DNA from: Branchiostoma floridae
Taxonomy: Eukaryota; Chordata; Leptocardii; Amphioxiformes; Branchiostomatidae
Direction of reading: 5' to 3'
Length of the DNA stretch: 64,000 nucleotides
Assembly (NCBI RefSeq): GCF_000003815.2
Contig: NC_049982.1
Span: forward strand, 24,565,367-24,629,366
The notes below the pieces were generated by a model. The model did not search any database. It had not been told where the DNA came from and saw only the letters and a list, made by a program, of their open reading frames with translations. This document shows, one piece after another, positions 1 through 12,314 of this stretch. Positions within the stretch are counted from its first letter, which is position 1, and the number at the start of each line of letters is the position of its first letter. Made by a program: the position numbers and the translations under genes.

Positions 1-634
1 ACCACAAAATACACAACAAGTAAGAAAATTCGTTCTTTATCTCTGAAATTCGTTGAGCATCTTCCGAACGCAGCAATGCCGCAAGCGTGCCGCACGTCAA
101 GTGAGAGGGGGCCTTAACTCACTCACTCACTCCATTTCGCTCGCACAGAATCTCCATTACTAGTTTCCTCTACCCCTTTTTGTCATCCATCGCTGCGGGA
201 AGTTGCTGCAGCTCCAAACCGCTGTCTTCAGCAAGCTGCTTAATGTGCGACTACCGCGGTCTTCCCCTGCCTGTTTCCGTGATTCCATTATTAACAGTTT
301 GTGCACTACCTCATCCTTGACGCTGTAATAGTATAAAAACATTATTGAAATGGCGATGATCAGGTCTTACAGGTTTACTAGAGTCAAACCAAGCCTGGTA
401 TAGAATGGACTGGATGTTTAGTCCTTCTCTTTAGCTTTCTTTTCTTTGCTGTATTTTCTTTTTTTCGCCCTTACGCAAAAAACTTGAGGCTTGATCAAAT
501 TCGTCGCACAGATTGAAGACACCGAATGGCAAGATCTTAGGAAAGGCATTTGTAAACCATATATTGTGACTTGTCACGTGTATATCATGCAAACATGCAG
601 CAAGACCACGTGTAGTTTTCAAGGTTAGAAAACA
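1..634. other. 5' flank of GFP gene 1
   Basis: No gene seen. From about 335 to 634 the sequence is clearly homologous to 32285-32693 (shared blocks around ATTGAAATGGC, CCAAGCCTGG, CACCGAATGGCAAGATCTTA). This makes it the 5' flank of a duplicated GFP unit. Nothing recognisable lies in 1-334. Confidence 0.7.
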
Positions 635-720
635 TGACGTCACCACGCCCACAGCTATTGGCTTTGCTACAGATGCACCATGTTATATGCTAATGAGGGC
701 AATTATCAACGCTATAAAAG
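635..720 (+). promoter_or_regulatory. Core promoter of GFP gene 1 (CRE, CCAAT, TATA)
   Basis: A TATA box (TATAAAAG) lies at 713-720, an inverted CCAAT box (ATTGG) at 657-661 and a perfect cAMP-response element (TGACGTCA) at 635-642. The TATA-to-exon-1 segment is homologous to the promoters of genes 2 and 4. The CRE is not present at the equivalent position of the other genes. Motif function is inferred. Confidence 0.75.
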
Positions 721-744
721 ACGAGGAGACAGCGCCGTTTTCCT

Positions 745-817
745 CACCTCTTGGACGACGGGACGATCAGAGGACGAACCCAAGAAGTCTTCAACTTCTA
801 GCAGCCAACTTTTGACA
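745..817 (+). other. GFP gene 1 exon 1 (5' UTR, start approximate)
   Basis: Non-coding first exon starting about 25-30 bases after TATA and ending at the donor GTGAGT (818). Its last ~31 bases (787-817) are almost invariant in all four GFP genes, which is how the exon was located. No ATG occurs in this conserved end. Confidence 0.75.
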
Positions 818-1908
818 GTGAGTACAAACTATTGCCTACATGTCAAATAGCAGTTTCTCGAAGAACTAAATACGATGTTGGAACGGTCACGCGTTTAAGG
901 CATCATACATTATCTTCCATAAGTATCATATCTTTCAGTTTCAAAGTTTGCCGGATTTCTTAACAGAAAGAGTAAAGCGTATGTTGCGCTCAATATCTTA
1001 GAGCAAATATATAGTATTACATTTATAGTCCATACCTTTTTTCCGTAAGATTCTTGGCCAGTGCCTGGTCACATACGTCGTTCGGTCCTGTCCTAGTCTG
1101 CTTGAAATTTCTATTGGATCAAAACCATATGAGTACGACTGTTCCGTCTGTTGGCATTTAGTTTCTTTTAGTCTAAGCACATTCAATTGATGCACTGGTT
1201 TTAGAGTCCCAGCCGCAAATCTATGATGATTTCATGTTCGCAAATTTTAAAGTGTGTTCCTCTTTAAATTTACTTTGCTACTAACGTTACTGCTAAATTT
1301 CCGACAATTTTCAAACTTTTGTTTTTCGGTGACCGTCAATGACACGTATTACTTTTCAGGCAAGATATGCAATACCCTACATTGTCAATTTCATGTACAT
1401 TTCTTGCTTCCCCAAAGACGAAATGACCGCCAAATCTCTCTTTTTTTTGCATTCAACTTCAAGAAGACTGACTTCGTTCTTTTGAAAGTTGATGATAAAC
1501 TGTAAGATGTTTCCTCACAAAACCTTGCTGCCTCGTCCAACGTTTCTGGCCCGTCCAAATGTCTTTTCTGCGTGCCTCAGAAAAGTAGTTTGACCAGCTA
1601 TAGAGCACGGCGAAAATATTTTATTCATGGTACTATACGGTGTCCAAAGAAGGACGTGAATTTCACATTCTTTGTTCAACCATTGCAATATTCGATTCTT
1701 TCTTGCTAAGGGCGTGGCCATTTAGATCGTGCGATCGTTTTACGATCGCTAACTTCGTGCACTTTGGAGGGCTAAAATGTACGTCTCCTGAAAAGTTCTT
1801 GTTACACAATATACTGTTTTGGATCAATGTCGGTGGTTGGTTCTGTCGCGGCCTGCTTAAAAATCCTATGGTATCATAATCGTACGACGATCGAACGACC
1901 GGTACCTT

Positions 1909-2966
1909 AAGCCCCGGTCACAAGAATCGTACGACGTCCTTGCGATGGCATATTACGCCTATCGCACGATGATCACAGTGGATCGCAGCTAAATCGTAAG
2001 CAAAATCAGCCATCGCAGAGCATCGGATGATGTTCAAAATTTTGCCAGCGTCGTACGATTTTTCACTTGTGTCTCTTCTGTATAGCCGTATGACCGTTTT
2101 TGTGCTTCTTTAACCAACAAAATGTGGACATAGCTGTTGAATACCTTCCTATAGCATCTTTAACTGTAAAAATAAATAAAAAAAGACCATGACAACAAGA
2201 GTATTACAAGCAAAAGTTCAAATCAAGCGTGAGTACTGGTATGGTTATCTCGGCCTGCTTGCCGGCTATACGTGTCAGGCTCTTTCGAAGATCGTATCAT
2301 GACATGCTATCAACAAAAAGATACCATCATACAAAAATCATATCATAAGCATTATATCATATATATTTCGACTCATAGAGCCTGCCTTTATGTTTGAGTT
2401 GTCCCCATGGTTATTACGATTATGGTAAACTGACCCAAGACCGACGAGAGCTGAGATTTGATCTAATTATAAACTCACGTGCATGAAGCGATCAAACAAT
2501 TGTCTGCATCACCTGTGCGGGGCGCGCTGTTCTCTGGTTGCGACTGTGGCAGTTGCGACTGATATATTTTCCCTTTTCGTCAATATCGACAATGTCAGGG
2601 AAAACTGAAACCATCACAACATGCTAAAAATTCATAAATCTAAAACCTCATCAGTAGACAAAAATTGCCGTAATGAAGTCTGCTTTGGGGGCAAGTAAAA
2701 TCTTACGACGATAGCGAAATTTTGAACATGTTCATTTCAGCTCTATTTTCGTCATAGGAGGCTCCCCGATTTACTATGATTTACCTGCGATTGACGCAGG
2801 TACGCTCTAATGACCTCATCGTACGATGCACTACGATCCTTGTGACCACGGCTTCATATATTTAAACCATTGCTTCCGATTCTTCCCCGACTTACGACGT
2901 ACTGCGCTTATGCCGCACATAAAACCTCCATCGCAGTCAATCGTACGATTCTTGTGACCGGGGCTT
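1909..2966. mobile_element. Inverted-repeat DNA transposon in intron 1 of GFP gene 1
   Basis: The ends AAGCCCCGGTCACAAGAATC (1909 onward) and its reverse complement (ending 2966) form a terminal inverted repeat of about 26 bases. TTA is found on both outer sides, the target duplication typical of PIF/Harbinger elements. No transposase is seen, so it is non-autonomous. A second partial end occurs internally near 2820-2855. Confidence 0.8.
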
Positions 2967-3079
2967 TACCTACGTGTCGCACTCCACAACAAGTTGGTAC
3001 TTATGCCATATCTAAACGCTAAAACCGACGGGGCAGAAAACAACAACAACAACGGCAACAACAACAAATCGCGTACCTC

Positions 3080-3604
3080 AAAGAGACGCGGTACCATGCA
3101 TCTGCTTGAATATCCACATTTTGTCACTGTATACGTAGGAGACAGGTTTTAAAGCAACACAGAAGGTGTCGTGCGTCTTCCTTAAAAACAAGCTTGGGTG
3201 ACAGAACTGAAAACATGTACATGTGTACAGTACAGAACTGTAGGGGATTTGTTTCCACTGCTGAAAGTAAAACATGGTGTTTCCGGCTCACTGAACACTC
3301 ACTATGAGGTGATTATTGACACGCCTATTGAACCTGAATTGGTTTCATGGCTCACAACACTGTACAAGGATTGCTATTATCTAGAAAGGTTAAAGAGAAA
3401 TTATGCTACTCACTGCTCCTGAAGTCCAACCGGACGACAGTCCATTTGTCAAAGTACGTACGATGGCCCAGAAGGCCACCTCGCCGTCGCGCGCACCAAG
3501 GGCGTTATGGAAACGCTTCGATCGTACACAGACCATTTTGTGAGTTACGCGCATGGCATTTTGCGGCACTGTGGATTTGTGGCACTGTTGAAATGAGTTA
3601 CTAA
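3080..3604 (+). other. Conserved block at the 3' end of intron 1 (gene 1), containing a short open frame
   Basis: This block just upstream of exon 2 is homologous to 22560-22990 (gene 2), 40587-40900 (gene 3) and 54502-54900 (gene 4). A frame ending at 3604 reads YDGPE...VMETL...SYAHGILRH...FVALLK and aligns with the frames in genes 3 and 4. Differences are mostly amino-acid changing, so it looks like shared intron DNA rather than a maintained protein. Confidence 0.6.
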
Positions 3605-3757
3605 TTACTTCAGTCGCATATTCTCCTTATCTGTCTTAAGTTAATTAAAGGAAATAAAGCATAATCTGAATGATTTTTCAACATCATGTCATTGTTTTCT
3701 TCAGGATCCAGGTGTTTACCCAAGTGGCTATCTGAGACGACACTCAACACGTCCATA

Positions 3758-6700
3758 ATGGTAAATTTCCGCACTATACTATGTAATCACCGTGATACCC
3801 TCAGCATAAACCTTTTATTAGAAACTAATGAAAGTTAAAGGTTGACCTTTGTTTCAAATCCTCTTTGTGGCTAAATGCATCTATGCCTCTTATATTCTAA
3901 TTAGAATGCAAAACACCAGTACTGTTTTTGATATATCATTTTTAAATTTTACTACAACATGTAGAAATATCGCGGTCCATTGCAGTTAGGGTAATCACCC
4001 GTTCTTCTTCATAGATATTGTTAATATGTTTGAATTAATCAAGCTAATGTTTTGATTTCAGCCTCTCCCAACGACCCACGAATTGCACATCTTTGGTTCC
4101 TTCAATGGTGTGGAGTTTGATATGGTTGGTCGCGGCATCGGCAACCCTAATGACGTAAGTATGTTATATCCTGACTTCCATCGTGCATAAAACCTACCTC
4201 CAACAGGCTGGGTATATTCTAGTTCATAACCAACCCCCAAAAAAGTCGATTGTGATTTGAATTTCATTTTGATGATGATGTTATCTCGGCAACTATACAA
4301 AGACTGAAACTAGTATGTACGATACTGTACTGATGAGATTATTATCATTTATTAGTAGATTAAATCATTATAGTTTTGTATACATCTTTGTAAATATTCT
4401 AAACTGTCGCGATTTCACGAAGGCATCTATACGTTCTTTTCTCACGATGCAATCAAGGAAAGTGTGGAAATAAAATAACGGTAGGAGTGAATCACATCAC
4501 TTTAACGGCCCTTATGAATGGAGAAAACAACAAATGACATGCACTTACACATTGCGATGTGCAAAGATATGTGAAAAGTAGCTACGAGTGGTCTTTGCCA
4601 TCGTTCTCGCTCAAATACTCGATTCGATGAAAAAAACAACAGTTTGACTAAGTTTACCTCAGTTAGTATTAGCTTATCGATGTGGCCTACTATCAAATGA
4701 TATATGAAGAAAGATAAAGACATTAGCACACTGTAAACCCAATTCCAACTACGAACGCCATTTTGAAATGTGGTCCCGCGAGAGCATGACTGACGTGGCG
4801 AGAACGCACGAGAACTCGCACGAACACGAGGCCGGAGAGGGTTCCTGCGTCCCTCAGACAAAGGCGGTCGATCGGCACAGGCGGCTATTAGCCAGCCAGG
4901 GTCGCTATTAAGACTCAAGGGCTTTGGTGAGCGCATTTTGGCTTGCTTTGATAAGACTTAACTAGATTCCTCCACCTTCAGGGGTATGAGGAGCTAAACC
5001 TGAAGTCCACCAAGGGTGCCCTCAAGTTCTCCCCCTGGATCCTGGTGCCTCAGATCGGGTACGGCTTCCACCAGTACCTGCCTTACCCGGACGGAATGTC
5101 GCCTTTCCAGGCCGCCATGCAGGACGGCTCAGGGTGAGTGATAAAGTTTTTAAAGACCTCAACTGTACGATTATGCTCCTTTAAGCTAAGTTCTAAGGAC
5201 AGGTGTAAATGTAAGATGAGATGTAATGCATGGTGGTATTCATGGATCGAGATTTTTTGTATCTTTTTTTGCTTCAACCAGCAGGGAGCAGTGATCTTCA
5301 ACCTTAGAACAACTCACGATCGGGGTAAGGGTCACAGGACAGTGTTCGCAACATTGATTCTATTTGTTTATTTGTTTTAGGTACCAAGTCCATCGCACGA
5401 TGCAGTTTGAAGACGGTGCCTCTCTGACTGCCCACTTCCGCTACACCTACGAGGGAAGCCACATCAAAGGGGAGTTTCAGGTAACTATTTATAACGCAAG
5501 TTTCAAACGAAAATGGTTATTGGATATACATGTAGTAGGGATTCTTAACACTGATAGCTTTGGTTGTCAGTGGAGAAGAGATAGGTGGTTGATTGCCGGT
5601 ACAACAGAGAGGCACAGATTTTCTTAATTTCCATAAACATTAGGCTCATGATTTCTGATCCAAAACTTTGCATGACGAGAATTGTTCTAAAAAAACCCAC
5701 TAAACATGACATGGCGTCAAAAGTATTATTATTATTATTATTATTACTATTAGTTTTTCCACAGAGAACAGGTCCCCAAGCGAAATCCAGGGTTTTGTTT
5801 TGAATAAAGAAATACAAGAAGCTGTACGTGTGTTGGATGGAATGGAGTTCCACAATAGTATGCTACGTACATGTAAGTGGGGTGGGCAATGTCCGTTGAT
5901 CAGTTTAAAACGAGTAAGCAGTGTATGAAACGTATGGAGACATCATATGCGAACTCATATATGACTATTGAGCCTAAAATTGCATCAAAAACGCTCTTAA
6001 AATGAAAAAAGCAATCTTGTTTCTAAAGACTTAGCAGTGAATCAACTTTATGATATGTATAGAATTACAATTCAGATTTCTTTGGCTGTATACAAGAAGC
6101 AATGATTATGTTGACTTAATGCTTCAGGTGATCGGGACCGGATTCCCTGCTGACGGTCCTGTGATGACCAACAAGCTCACCGCTGCGGACTGGTGCGTGG
6201 TCAAGATGGTGTACCCCAACGACAAGACCATCCTCAGCACTTTCGACTGGACCTACACGTACGTGATTTCCTCATGCTCCTGCAGTTCCAAAATGTAATG
6301 ATAGATGATCCAAACTTCTTTACTTATTTCATAGGAGCTGTCTACCACAGTGACTCCAAATTAGAATAGTGACAATAGCTTATATTCAGAACATGGGATA
6401 TCAAAACCGGGGTTTCCGCTGCGGTACCATGTAAAAGCCGACAGGGGACCAAAAATCTAACCATTGCAAGATTTCAAGATACATTGTATCCTTTTTCTTA
6501 AGACATACATCTGATGTTGATATTCGGCATCAATTACTGCATTTTTTAACATCAGAAGTAAAATGGACTATAAAGGTGCTGTGTCTGGCGCAGAATTATG
6601 CTGCACCTCAGAGTATGACTAATGATGATGAAGGTCTTAAACACACCAGATACTTATCCCTTTAAACAGCCACTAGGCTCACCACGGCCTACTCCCTACA

Positions 6701-7036
6701 CCAGTCTATACCTTTTCATGTCAAGTGTAGCGTGACCTTTGACTCCCTGAGAAATATGGCGGATGTCCTCTGAATGCTTCTTACTAAGCAGATTAGAGTC
6801 GTGTGTTACAGTTTGATTTCTATATTCAGTAATACATTGCGCCTCTTCCTTACAGCACCACCGAGGGCAAACGCTACCAGAGTACGGTGAGGACCAACTA
6901 CACCTTCGCCAAGCCGATGGCCGCCAACATCCTGCAGAAGCAGCCGATGTTCGTGTTCCGTAAGACGGAGCTCCAGCACTCCAAGACCGAGCTTACCTTC
7001 AAGGAGTGGCAGAAAGCCTTCACCGATGTGATGTAA
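3758..7036 (+). CDS. GFP: Amphioxus GFP-like protein, gene 1 (GYG chromophore)
   Basis: Beta-barrel fluorescent protein whose chromophore forms autocatalytically from three of its own residues. Coding exons: 3758-3760 (ATG only; exon 2 is 3705-3760), 4062-4154, 4982-5133, 5381-5480, 6128-6258, 6856-7036. All junctions are GT/AG and in frame, giving 219 residues, the usual amphioxus GFP length. The chromophore triad is G58-Y59-G60 within PQIGYGFHQY. The maturation arginine is R88 (VHRTMQF), and the likely catalytic glutamate is E198 (RKTELQHSKTE); both are assigned by family alignment from memory. The protein ends KEWQKAFTDVM. No signal peptide is seen, so it should be cytosolic. This is the most conventional of the four copies and is expected to be fluorescent. 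Colour, brightness and published clade name cannot be read from this window. Confidence 0.95.
4756..4785 (+). promoter_or_regulatory. YY1-like / CCCGCGAGAG module, intron 3 of gene 1
   Basis: CGCCATTTTG (complement of the YY1 motif AAAATGGCG) is followed 11 bases later by a variant of the TCTCGCGAGA palindrome. The same module lies in intron 3 and in the 3' flank of every GFP gene. A function is inferred only from repetition and motif identity. Confidence 0.5.
5724..5747. repeat. (ATT)n microsatellite in intron 5 of gene 1
   Basis: Eight or so tandem ATT units inside the intron. Confidence 0.9.
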
Positions 7037-7473
7037 GCATCCAGTGTGTAACATTTGATTGACAACACCCTAAGAAACATTTTACATTGTTTTCTGGCGA
7101 CACCCAATACTGCAGTATGACTCGCAACTGCCTGAAGTTTTCAATTTACATGTACTTTGGTTTTGCTCATAGTATAAAACGCGTATTCAGCCATCAGCTA
7201 CAAACTTTTGACATTACTAGTAATACCTTTGTGTCATTTCTTCCAAAGGGTGTTTTAACAATCAAATGTTAATCTGACTGGATGTCTTGCAAAGTTTCTG
7301 CATAAAGAAGATAGTTTCTTTTAGCACTGCGGTGAATGCGGGCTTTTGCTATCTTATATTCTAATACAGTCTTGTGTGATTAATAGAAATGTACTAGGAG
7401 TTTCCCTCTAAGATCAACATGTCTTTCACCATAGTTATACATGTACACCTATCTACAAAATTCTAGAAATGAG

Positions 7474-7503
7474 CGCCATTTTGAAATTTGCTCTCGCGAG
7501 AGC
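7474..7503 (+). promoter_or_regulatory. YY1-like / TCTCGCGAGA module, 3' flank of gene 1
   Basis: CGCCATTTTG followed by GCTCTCGCGAGAGC, a perfect 14-base palindrome. It lies between the stop codon and the putative poly(A) signal, so it may be transcribed within the 3' UTR. Confidence 0.5.
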
Positions 7504-7808
7504 ACAGCCGGACGGGAATGTGCGTGAGTTTGAATCAGAAAGAGGCATAAGATGCATAATTCCCATTTTGTATCACCTTCACCACTGATTTATTCTGGCT
7601 AGTACAGATCTCCTCTTTTTACAAATTCATCAACGATTAGCAACAGTAAACTTAAGCTTTAAACATAGGCTGAATATGAAAATTGAAAAAAAAATTACTA
7701 ATCTTCGTCTATCACTCCATATACACAAGACAATAATGGCGAATGTCTAATCAAATATAAGTCTACTTCTTAACATTGTTAGAACTATTCTACTTCCTTG
7801 GCAACACT

Positions 7809-7814
7809 AATAAA
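7809..7814 (+). terminator. Putative poly(A) signal of GFP gene 1
   Basis: AATAAA within CTAATAAAGGCTCTGGGTAC, 773 bases after the stop. The same context is conserved downstream of genes 2, 3 and 4, with T-rich sequence following. It implies a long 3' UTR, so a nearer non-canonical site is possible. Confidence 0.5.
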
Positions 7815-8201
7815 GGCTCTGGGTACTACTGCATATATTGTTTCTCCTTATTCTGTACTATTGATTATAACGTACAAAAACATTACGAACAGATCTATAG
7901 CTAGAGCTGGATGTTTTCAGTGGGTTTTCAAAGTCACAGAGACAAACAGTGCTTTAATTTTAAGGAGAAAAAATATCCCAGTTTCAAAAGTTAAGCTAGT
8001 AACTAGATATTTAACTAAAATTATGAATAAAATTGGATTTTTTGCCGTTTGTCTCTAACTATGCACAGATAGGCCAATACCTCATTGTGAAATTGTAGTA
8101 AGCACTAAAGGATATTCAAACTTAGAGATCACAAAAGGATGTTGATAAGGAAAAGGAACTGAAAGATTATTTGAAACAAGAGCTATCAAATGTTCACTCT
8201 T

Positions 8202-8356
8202 AGCCAGCCTACGTCTACGAGTTGGTAACTAGGAAAACACGGTTCGAACCCTGGATAGGATATCTCGGTTGGGGCTTCATTCGTCTTTCGGAAGGGACAT
8301 GAAGTGGGGGTCCATGTTCGAACGTTCGAGGAGGTGCCTAGAGCACGTTACAGCAA
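8202..8356 (+). mobile_element. tRNA-derived SINE-like element, copy 1
   Basis: It contains a tRNA B-box-like GGTTCGAACCC (8241-8251), then TCGGTTGGGGCTTCAT and a GGAAGGGAC...GGTCC tail typical of invertebrate tRNA-SINEs. Homologous copies lie at 18340-18497 (reverse) and 58390-58548. Confidence 0.55.
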
Positions 8357-8865
8357 CGTTAACATCATTACTCAGATGGGTACCGACTAGCGAAGTGCAT
8401 AATTGACTTGTACATGCAAAAGTTCTCCTTCTGCACTTGCATGTATTACGTTTGGAACACAGACTGCTTTTTCTAATCCCGTGCCAAATATTTCGGCATG
8501 TCCATTGTGGCCCTTGCGATTCCTGGCAGCTGAAATTATTTCTTTAGTCTGGTTTGTTTAGTTACACATTTTATCGGCAAGTATCTAAAGTTCCTCGGGT
8601 ATATTTTGCAAAGGTTCGAATTCCTAATTTACCCCTATTAAGAGGGGTGGGGGCATTTGAGGCCCGCGACAATGATACAATCAAATTGATGACAGCACAA
8701 TGACGTTATTTTACGTTATAAAGACATCTTATATCTTACAACACTCATAATTGACATTTACAATATTCTCTTACACTTTGGTGATCATATGATCAGCCGT
8801 TTCTCAGTTACAGGAGCTTGAAGGGGCAAGCATTACAAGTCTAATTTTGCCAAAATTGACCGTTC

Positions 8866-9412
8866 AAAACCAAATGCCATCGGAAATTGACCTATGAAAC
8901 AACGAAGCGAGCACTATTCTTGTGCAATCTTACTGATAAAAATTTAATTCCGTCACATTAACATATGACCTTTTGTCCTTGTCATTATGTGGTTGGCGGA
9001 CCAAGTATTGGACTGTCACGTCAAATTATTTTGCATCAGGAACCAAACAAAAGATCGGTTTGTAGTGGATCACTGCTTCTTTGAATAGATTATTTGAAGA
9101 GCGTTCAAAACACATCACTAGACTCCATTAACAGAATTGAGCCACAACGAAAACACCGTTCAAATCCAAATGTTTTTGAACATTGACCTATGGAACGACG
9201 ACGCGAACACTATTCGTGTGCACCCTCGCTGCAAAAATGGTATCACATTGACATTATAACCCCTTTGTTCTTGTAATTGTGTAAGTGGCGGACGAAGTAT
9301 TCACCCGTCAAGCCGAATTATTATCCATCAGAAAACAACAAAACATGGGTCTGTAGTGAACCACTGCTTCTATAGTAGATTATTTGAAGAGCGTTGAACA
9401 CACAACTAAAGT
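8866..9412 (+). repeat. Tandem pair of a ~270-base dispersed repeat
   Basis: Two direct copies (8866-9112 and 9150-9412) share CGTTCAAA...CCAAATG, TTGACCTATG(A/G)AAC, GCGGAC(C/G)AAGTATT and AGATTATTTGAAGAGCGTT. Further copies are at 16296-16750 and 45495-45720 (both reverse) and 59140-59410. The class is unknown and no coding potential is seen. Confidence 0.7.
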
Positions 9413-9423
9413 CCATTAGCAAG

Positions 9424-9760
9424 GGTACGTGCAATTTGTCCGTACGTTTTTGGGGGTGGCCACGTATTTCTGAAAACGAGTCACCCGTACTGGCACGTAC
9501 GGGGGCCAATCTGCAGCCCGATGGCAACCAAAGTTTTGCTTCCACGTAAAGTTCTACGGCGTGTCTGCGTGCTCCAAAATCCGCCGGATTCCCTACGAGT
9601 TCGTACGGAGGCGGTACTTACCACTTACGGATCCCAAAAGATTGCCCACCTTTTGGCACGTAGACAGCGCGTATTTGCATGTACGGCGGGTTGTGCCCTT
9701 AGCTTAAGAAGGCCATGTTTTCTGTGCACTTTCTCTGTGTTTATCACAGAGGACCGCTAA
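9424..9760 (+). repeat. GTACG-rich dispersed repeat, copy 1
   Basis: Homologous to 55615-55860 and to 63390-63730 in reverse. Shared landmarks are CAATTTGTCCGTACGTTTT, GGCGTGTCTGCGTGCTCCAA and GGCGGTACTTACCACTTACG. Short open frames inside are not conserved. Family unknown. Confidence 0.7.
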
Positions 9761-9879
9761 TTGGAGGTACCGATAGCGAGGATAGCCACTCAATCAGCAC
9801 TTAATTATCAGAACACAATATTTATCAGCAAGAGGAGTCATAGCTCATATTGTGAATGGTTCATATCTTTACAGTAGCC

Positions 9880-10627
9880 TGACAACAACTGGGGCAATTA
9901 CTGCAACACTAGGGTCAAGGGCGCTGTATACGCGTTGCCTTACAGAACCTTGCGATTTTTCCCGCCAAATGTAAGCTCTTCGCAACTAAGCCTCTCTAGC
10001 TGCAAAAAAAGTAGGCGGCCGACCCAGTAGTAATAAAAAAAACAGTTATAATCTGATTTTAGTCGCTCAATTGTTCCATCCAGGCGCCCTAACGTACCCA
10101 ACAAGATGTACCGAGGCCAACGGTGTTAAAACGTCTGGAAAATAGACAACCGCTTGGCAACAGAACTGTGATAGCGCATAGATGTATTGTACATTACCCC
10201 TATTATACACAGTCGTCCAACCGAAGATGGGGGGATTTTCTGTCCGACTGGTGATACTGATTTCAGCATGAGAAAGTGGTGACCTCGGATATCTTTCTGT
10301 GGCCTTGTAGACAACTGCTATTAAACTTTTGTCATGGTTAGAACTTATGAATATGATAGTCAAGCATTTTTGACGCCCAACACGTTATGGGGATCATTGT
10401 AATGTAAGCCATTAAAAGGACAAAACATTTTTAATATGTTTACCTTCACAAAAGGCATCCGGCTGCAGTTCCATACAAAGCAGACAGGAGTCGCGTCTTC
10501 AAACCTGACCTTCATTATCCCGACTTTTACCAACATACAAAATACCACGTACATCCGTCCTCGAATTTTCGAGTTAGACTGTCGAATCACTCACTCACAC
10601 ACATACTAACGAGCACACAGACTGTTC
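9880..10627 (+). repeat. Flanking unit paralogous to 60230-61840
   Basis: Segments such as 10445-10600 (CAAAGCAGACAGGAGT, GCGTCTTCAAAC) match 61650-61800. Segments 10070-10360 resemble 60230-60520 and 34720-34980 in reverse. This is intergenic duplicated DNA; no gene is seen. Confidence 0.6.
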
Positions 10628-10644
10628 ATGGATAACACAACCTT

Positions 10645-12314
10645 TCACAAATAATCTATAACATGTCTATGATTCTTACCCCACCTTGGGTGATAAATAT
10701 TGTAAAGAAAGAAATGTTTACTTCCTGTGGAATGGTAAAAAAGATAAGATTAAAAGAGATATTGTTAGCCAACCTATTCAGTTGGGAGGATTAGGCCTCA
10801 CAAACTTGGATATCCAAAGACAAGCCCTGCTATCCTGGATACCAAGATTAGTGACGAATGACAACGCAAGATGGAAAGTTATTGCTTTAACATTTATAAA
10901 CTCCCTTGGTCAAGACAATTTACTATTACATATGAACTTTACTTCTGATAAAGATGGTCATGACAAGAGTAAATTCCCCACATTTTATAAACAGGTAATA
11001 TCAGCCTTCCACTCTGCTGGTGGAGGAGGTAAGAACAAACCCTCTAGTGTAAGTGAAATAATGGGAGAAACTATATGGTGCAACAAATATATAGGATCAC
11101 AAGGTAAAACAATTTTCTTTCCAACCTGGATAAATAAAGACATAATATTCATAAAAGACATTTTCCCCTTTGACAGGTTCATGTCTCTAGATTACTACCC
11201 TCAGCTTAACCTAAACACAAGACCCAATGGTATTATTGAATATATAACTCTAACTTACATGGAAGAATGCAATAAGAAACCATAGAGGCCCAATTCCTTA
11301 TCAAAGATTAGAGCTTAACACCATTTCCCCATGTATATTTGATGGTAAAACAACAAAACAAATCAAAAGCAAGAACACCTGCAAATTGTTTTACAATACA
11401 TTAGTGCAGGCACAGGCCAAGGAACCAATATGCTGTAAAAGATGGCAATCCACATTTCCTACTGAAACCCTGGCTTGGGAAAATATCTGGAGATGGTTAA
11501 GCACACAGGCCTGTAAAGACACTATAGTACTAAGTTAGCAGAGTTAAACTACAAACAATTACACCGGATATTACCATGTGCGCACAATCTGCACAAATGG
11601 GGTATCAAAGATGAAACTGGACATATATATGATGCAACATGTACCCTTTGTAGCAGTGGAAGCATAGAAGACTATGAACATATGTTCTTTAAATGTGAAA
11701 GACTGTGTAATTTCTGGGAATTAGTTAACACAGATGTACCCTTGCCCAACATAAAAATTACTTTTCAGGAGGTTTTATTTGGAAAAATTGATCATTTAAT
11801 AACTGCTAAAGACCAGAAAAATAGAACCTTTACTGTTACTGTGGCTAAATGGACAATCTTAAAAACTTGGATCTGGCATAGAAAAGAACCACACCGGTGC
11901 ATAACTAACCTCTTTAATGTCTTTAAAAATGACTTCGAAGAACGGATATACAATAGTAGACTGACAGAAAATGTAGATTGATCCAAATTTACTATTGATA
12001 TTCTGGCATGAACCCCACCTATTGTTAGACTACTCCATGTTTGATCATAGTGTAATAACAGACTGTACATATTCCTTAAGGTTTCCCAGTATTTTGACAA
12101 ATGTACTACATGTATTTGTCTTCCCTGACTGTTCCACTGCCCATGTACTGCATGTTAAGTTACACATGTTATTCGTCCAGACACACCAGTATATGTTATC
12201 CCTCCATGTGCAATAATATTCGACTGTACAAACACTAGTCCTAGTGGTTGACAAATGTACAATTGTTGTTGATGTTTTTAATACAATAAAATAAAAATAA
12301 AAAAAATTAAAAAA
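10645..12314 (+). mobile_element. 5'-truncated, frameshifted non-LTR retrotransposon (L1/Tx1-like) with target duplication
   Basis: The 3' end of a LINE ORF2. Frames read PPWVINIVKK, then FLWNGKKDKIKRD...QLGGLGL (10686-11285), then RGPIPYQRLELN (11281-11535), then KQLHRILPCAHNLHKWG and a zinc-knuckle-like C-x2-C-x8-H-x4-C (CTLC...H...C, near 11640-11700), ending at 11981. At least three frameshifts separate these blocks, so the copy is dead. A poly(A)-rich tail (12278-12314) ends it. The 17-base target duplication ATGGATAA(C/G)ACAACCTT flanks it at 10628-10644 and 12315-12331. The paralogous locus near 61825 lacks the insert. The clade assignment is from memory of the FLWNGKK motif and zinc knuckle. 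Confidence 0.88.

Noticed and set aside
4502-4936. 144-residue minus-strand open frame
   Set aside because: Lies antisense across intron 3 of GFP gene 1, overlapping the CG-rich module; length explained by CG-rich composition.
8241-8251. tRNA gene suggested by a B-box
   Set aside because: No complete cloverleaf or clear A-box; the surrounding sequence recurs as a dispersed SINE-like element.
11682-11981. Independent host gene with a zinc-knuckle motif
   Set aside because: It is the C-terminal part of the truncated LINE, bounded by its poly(A) tail and target duplication.
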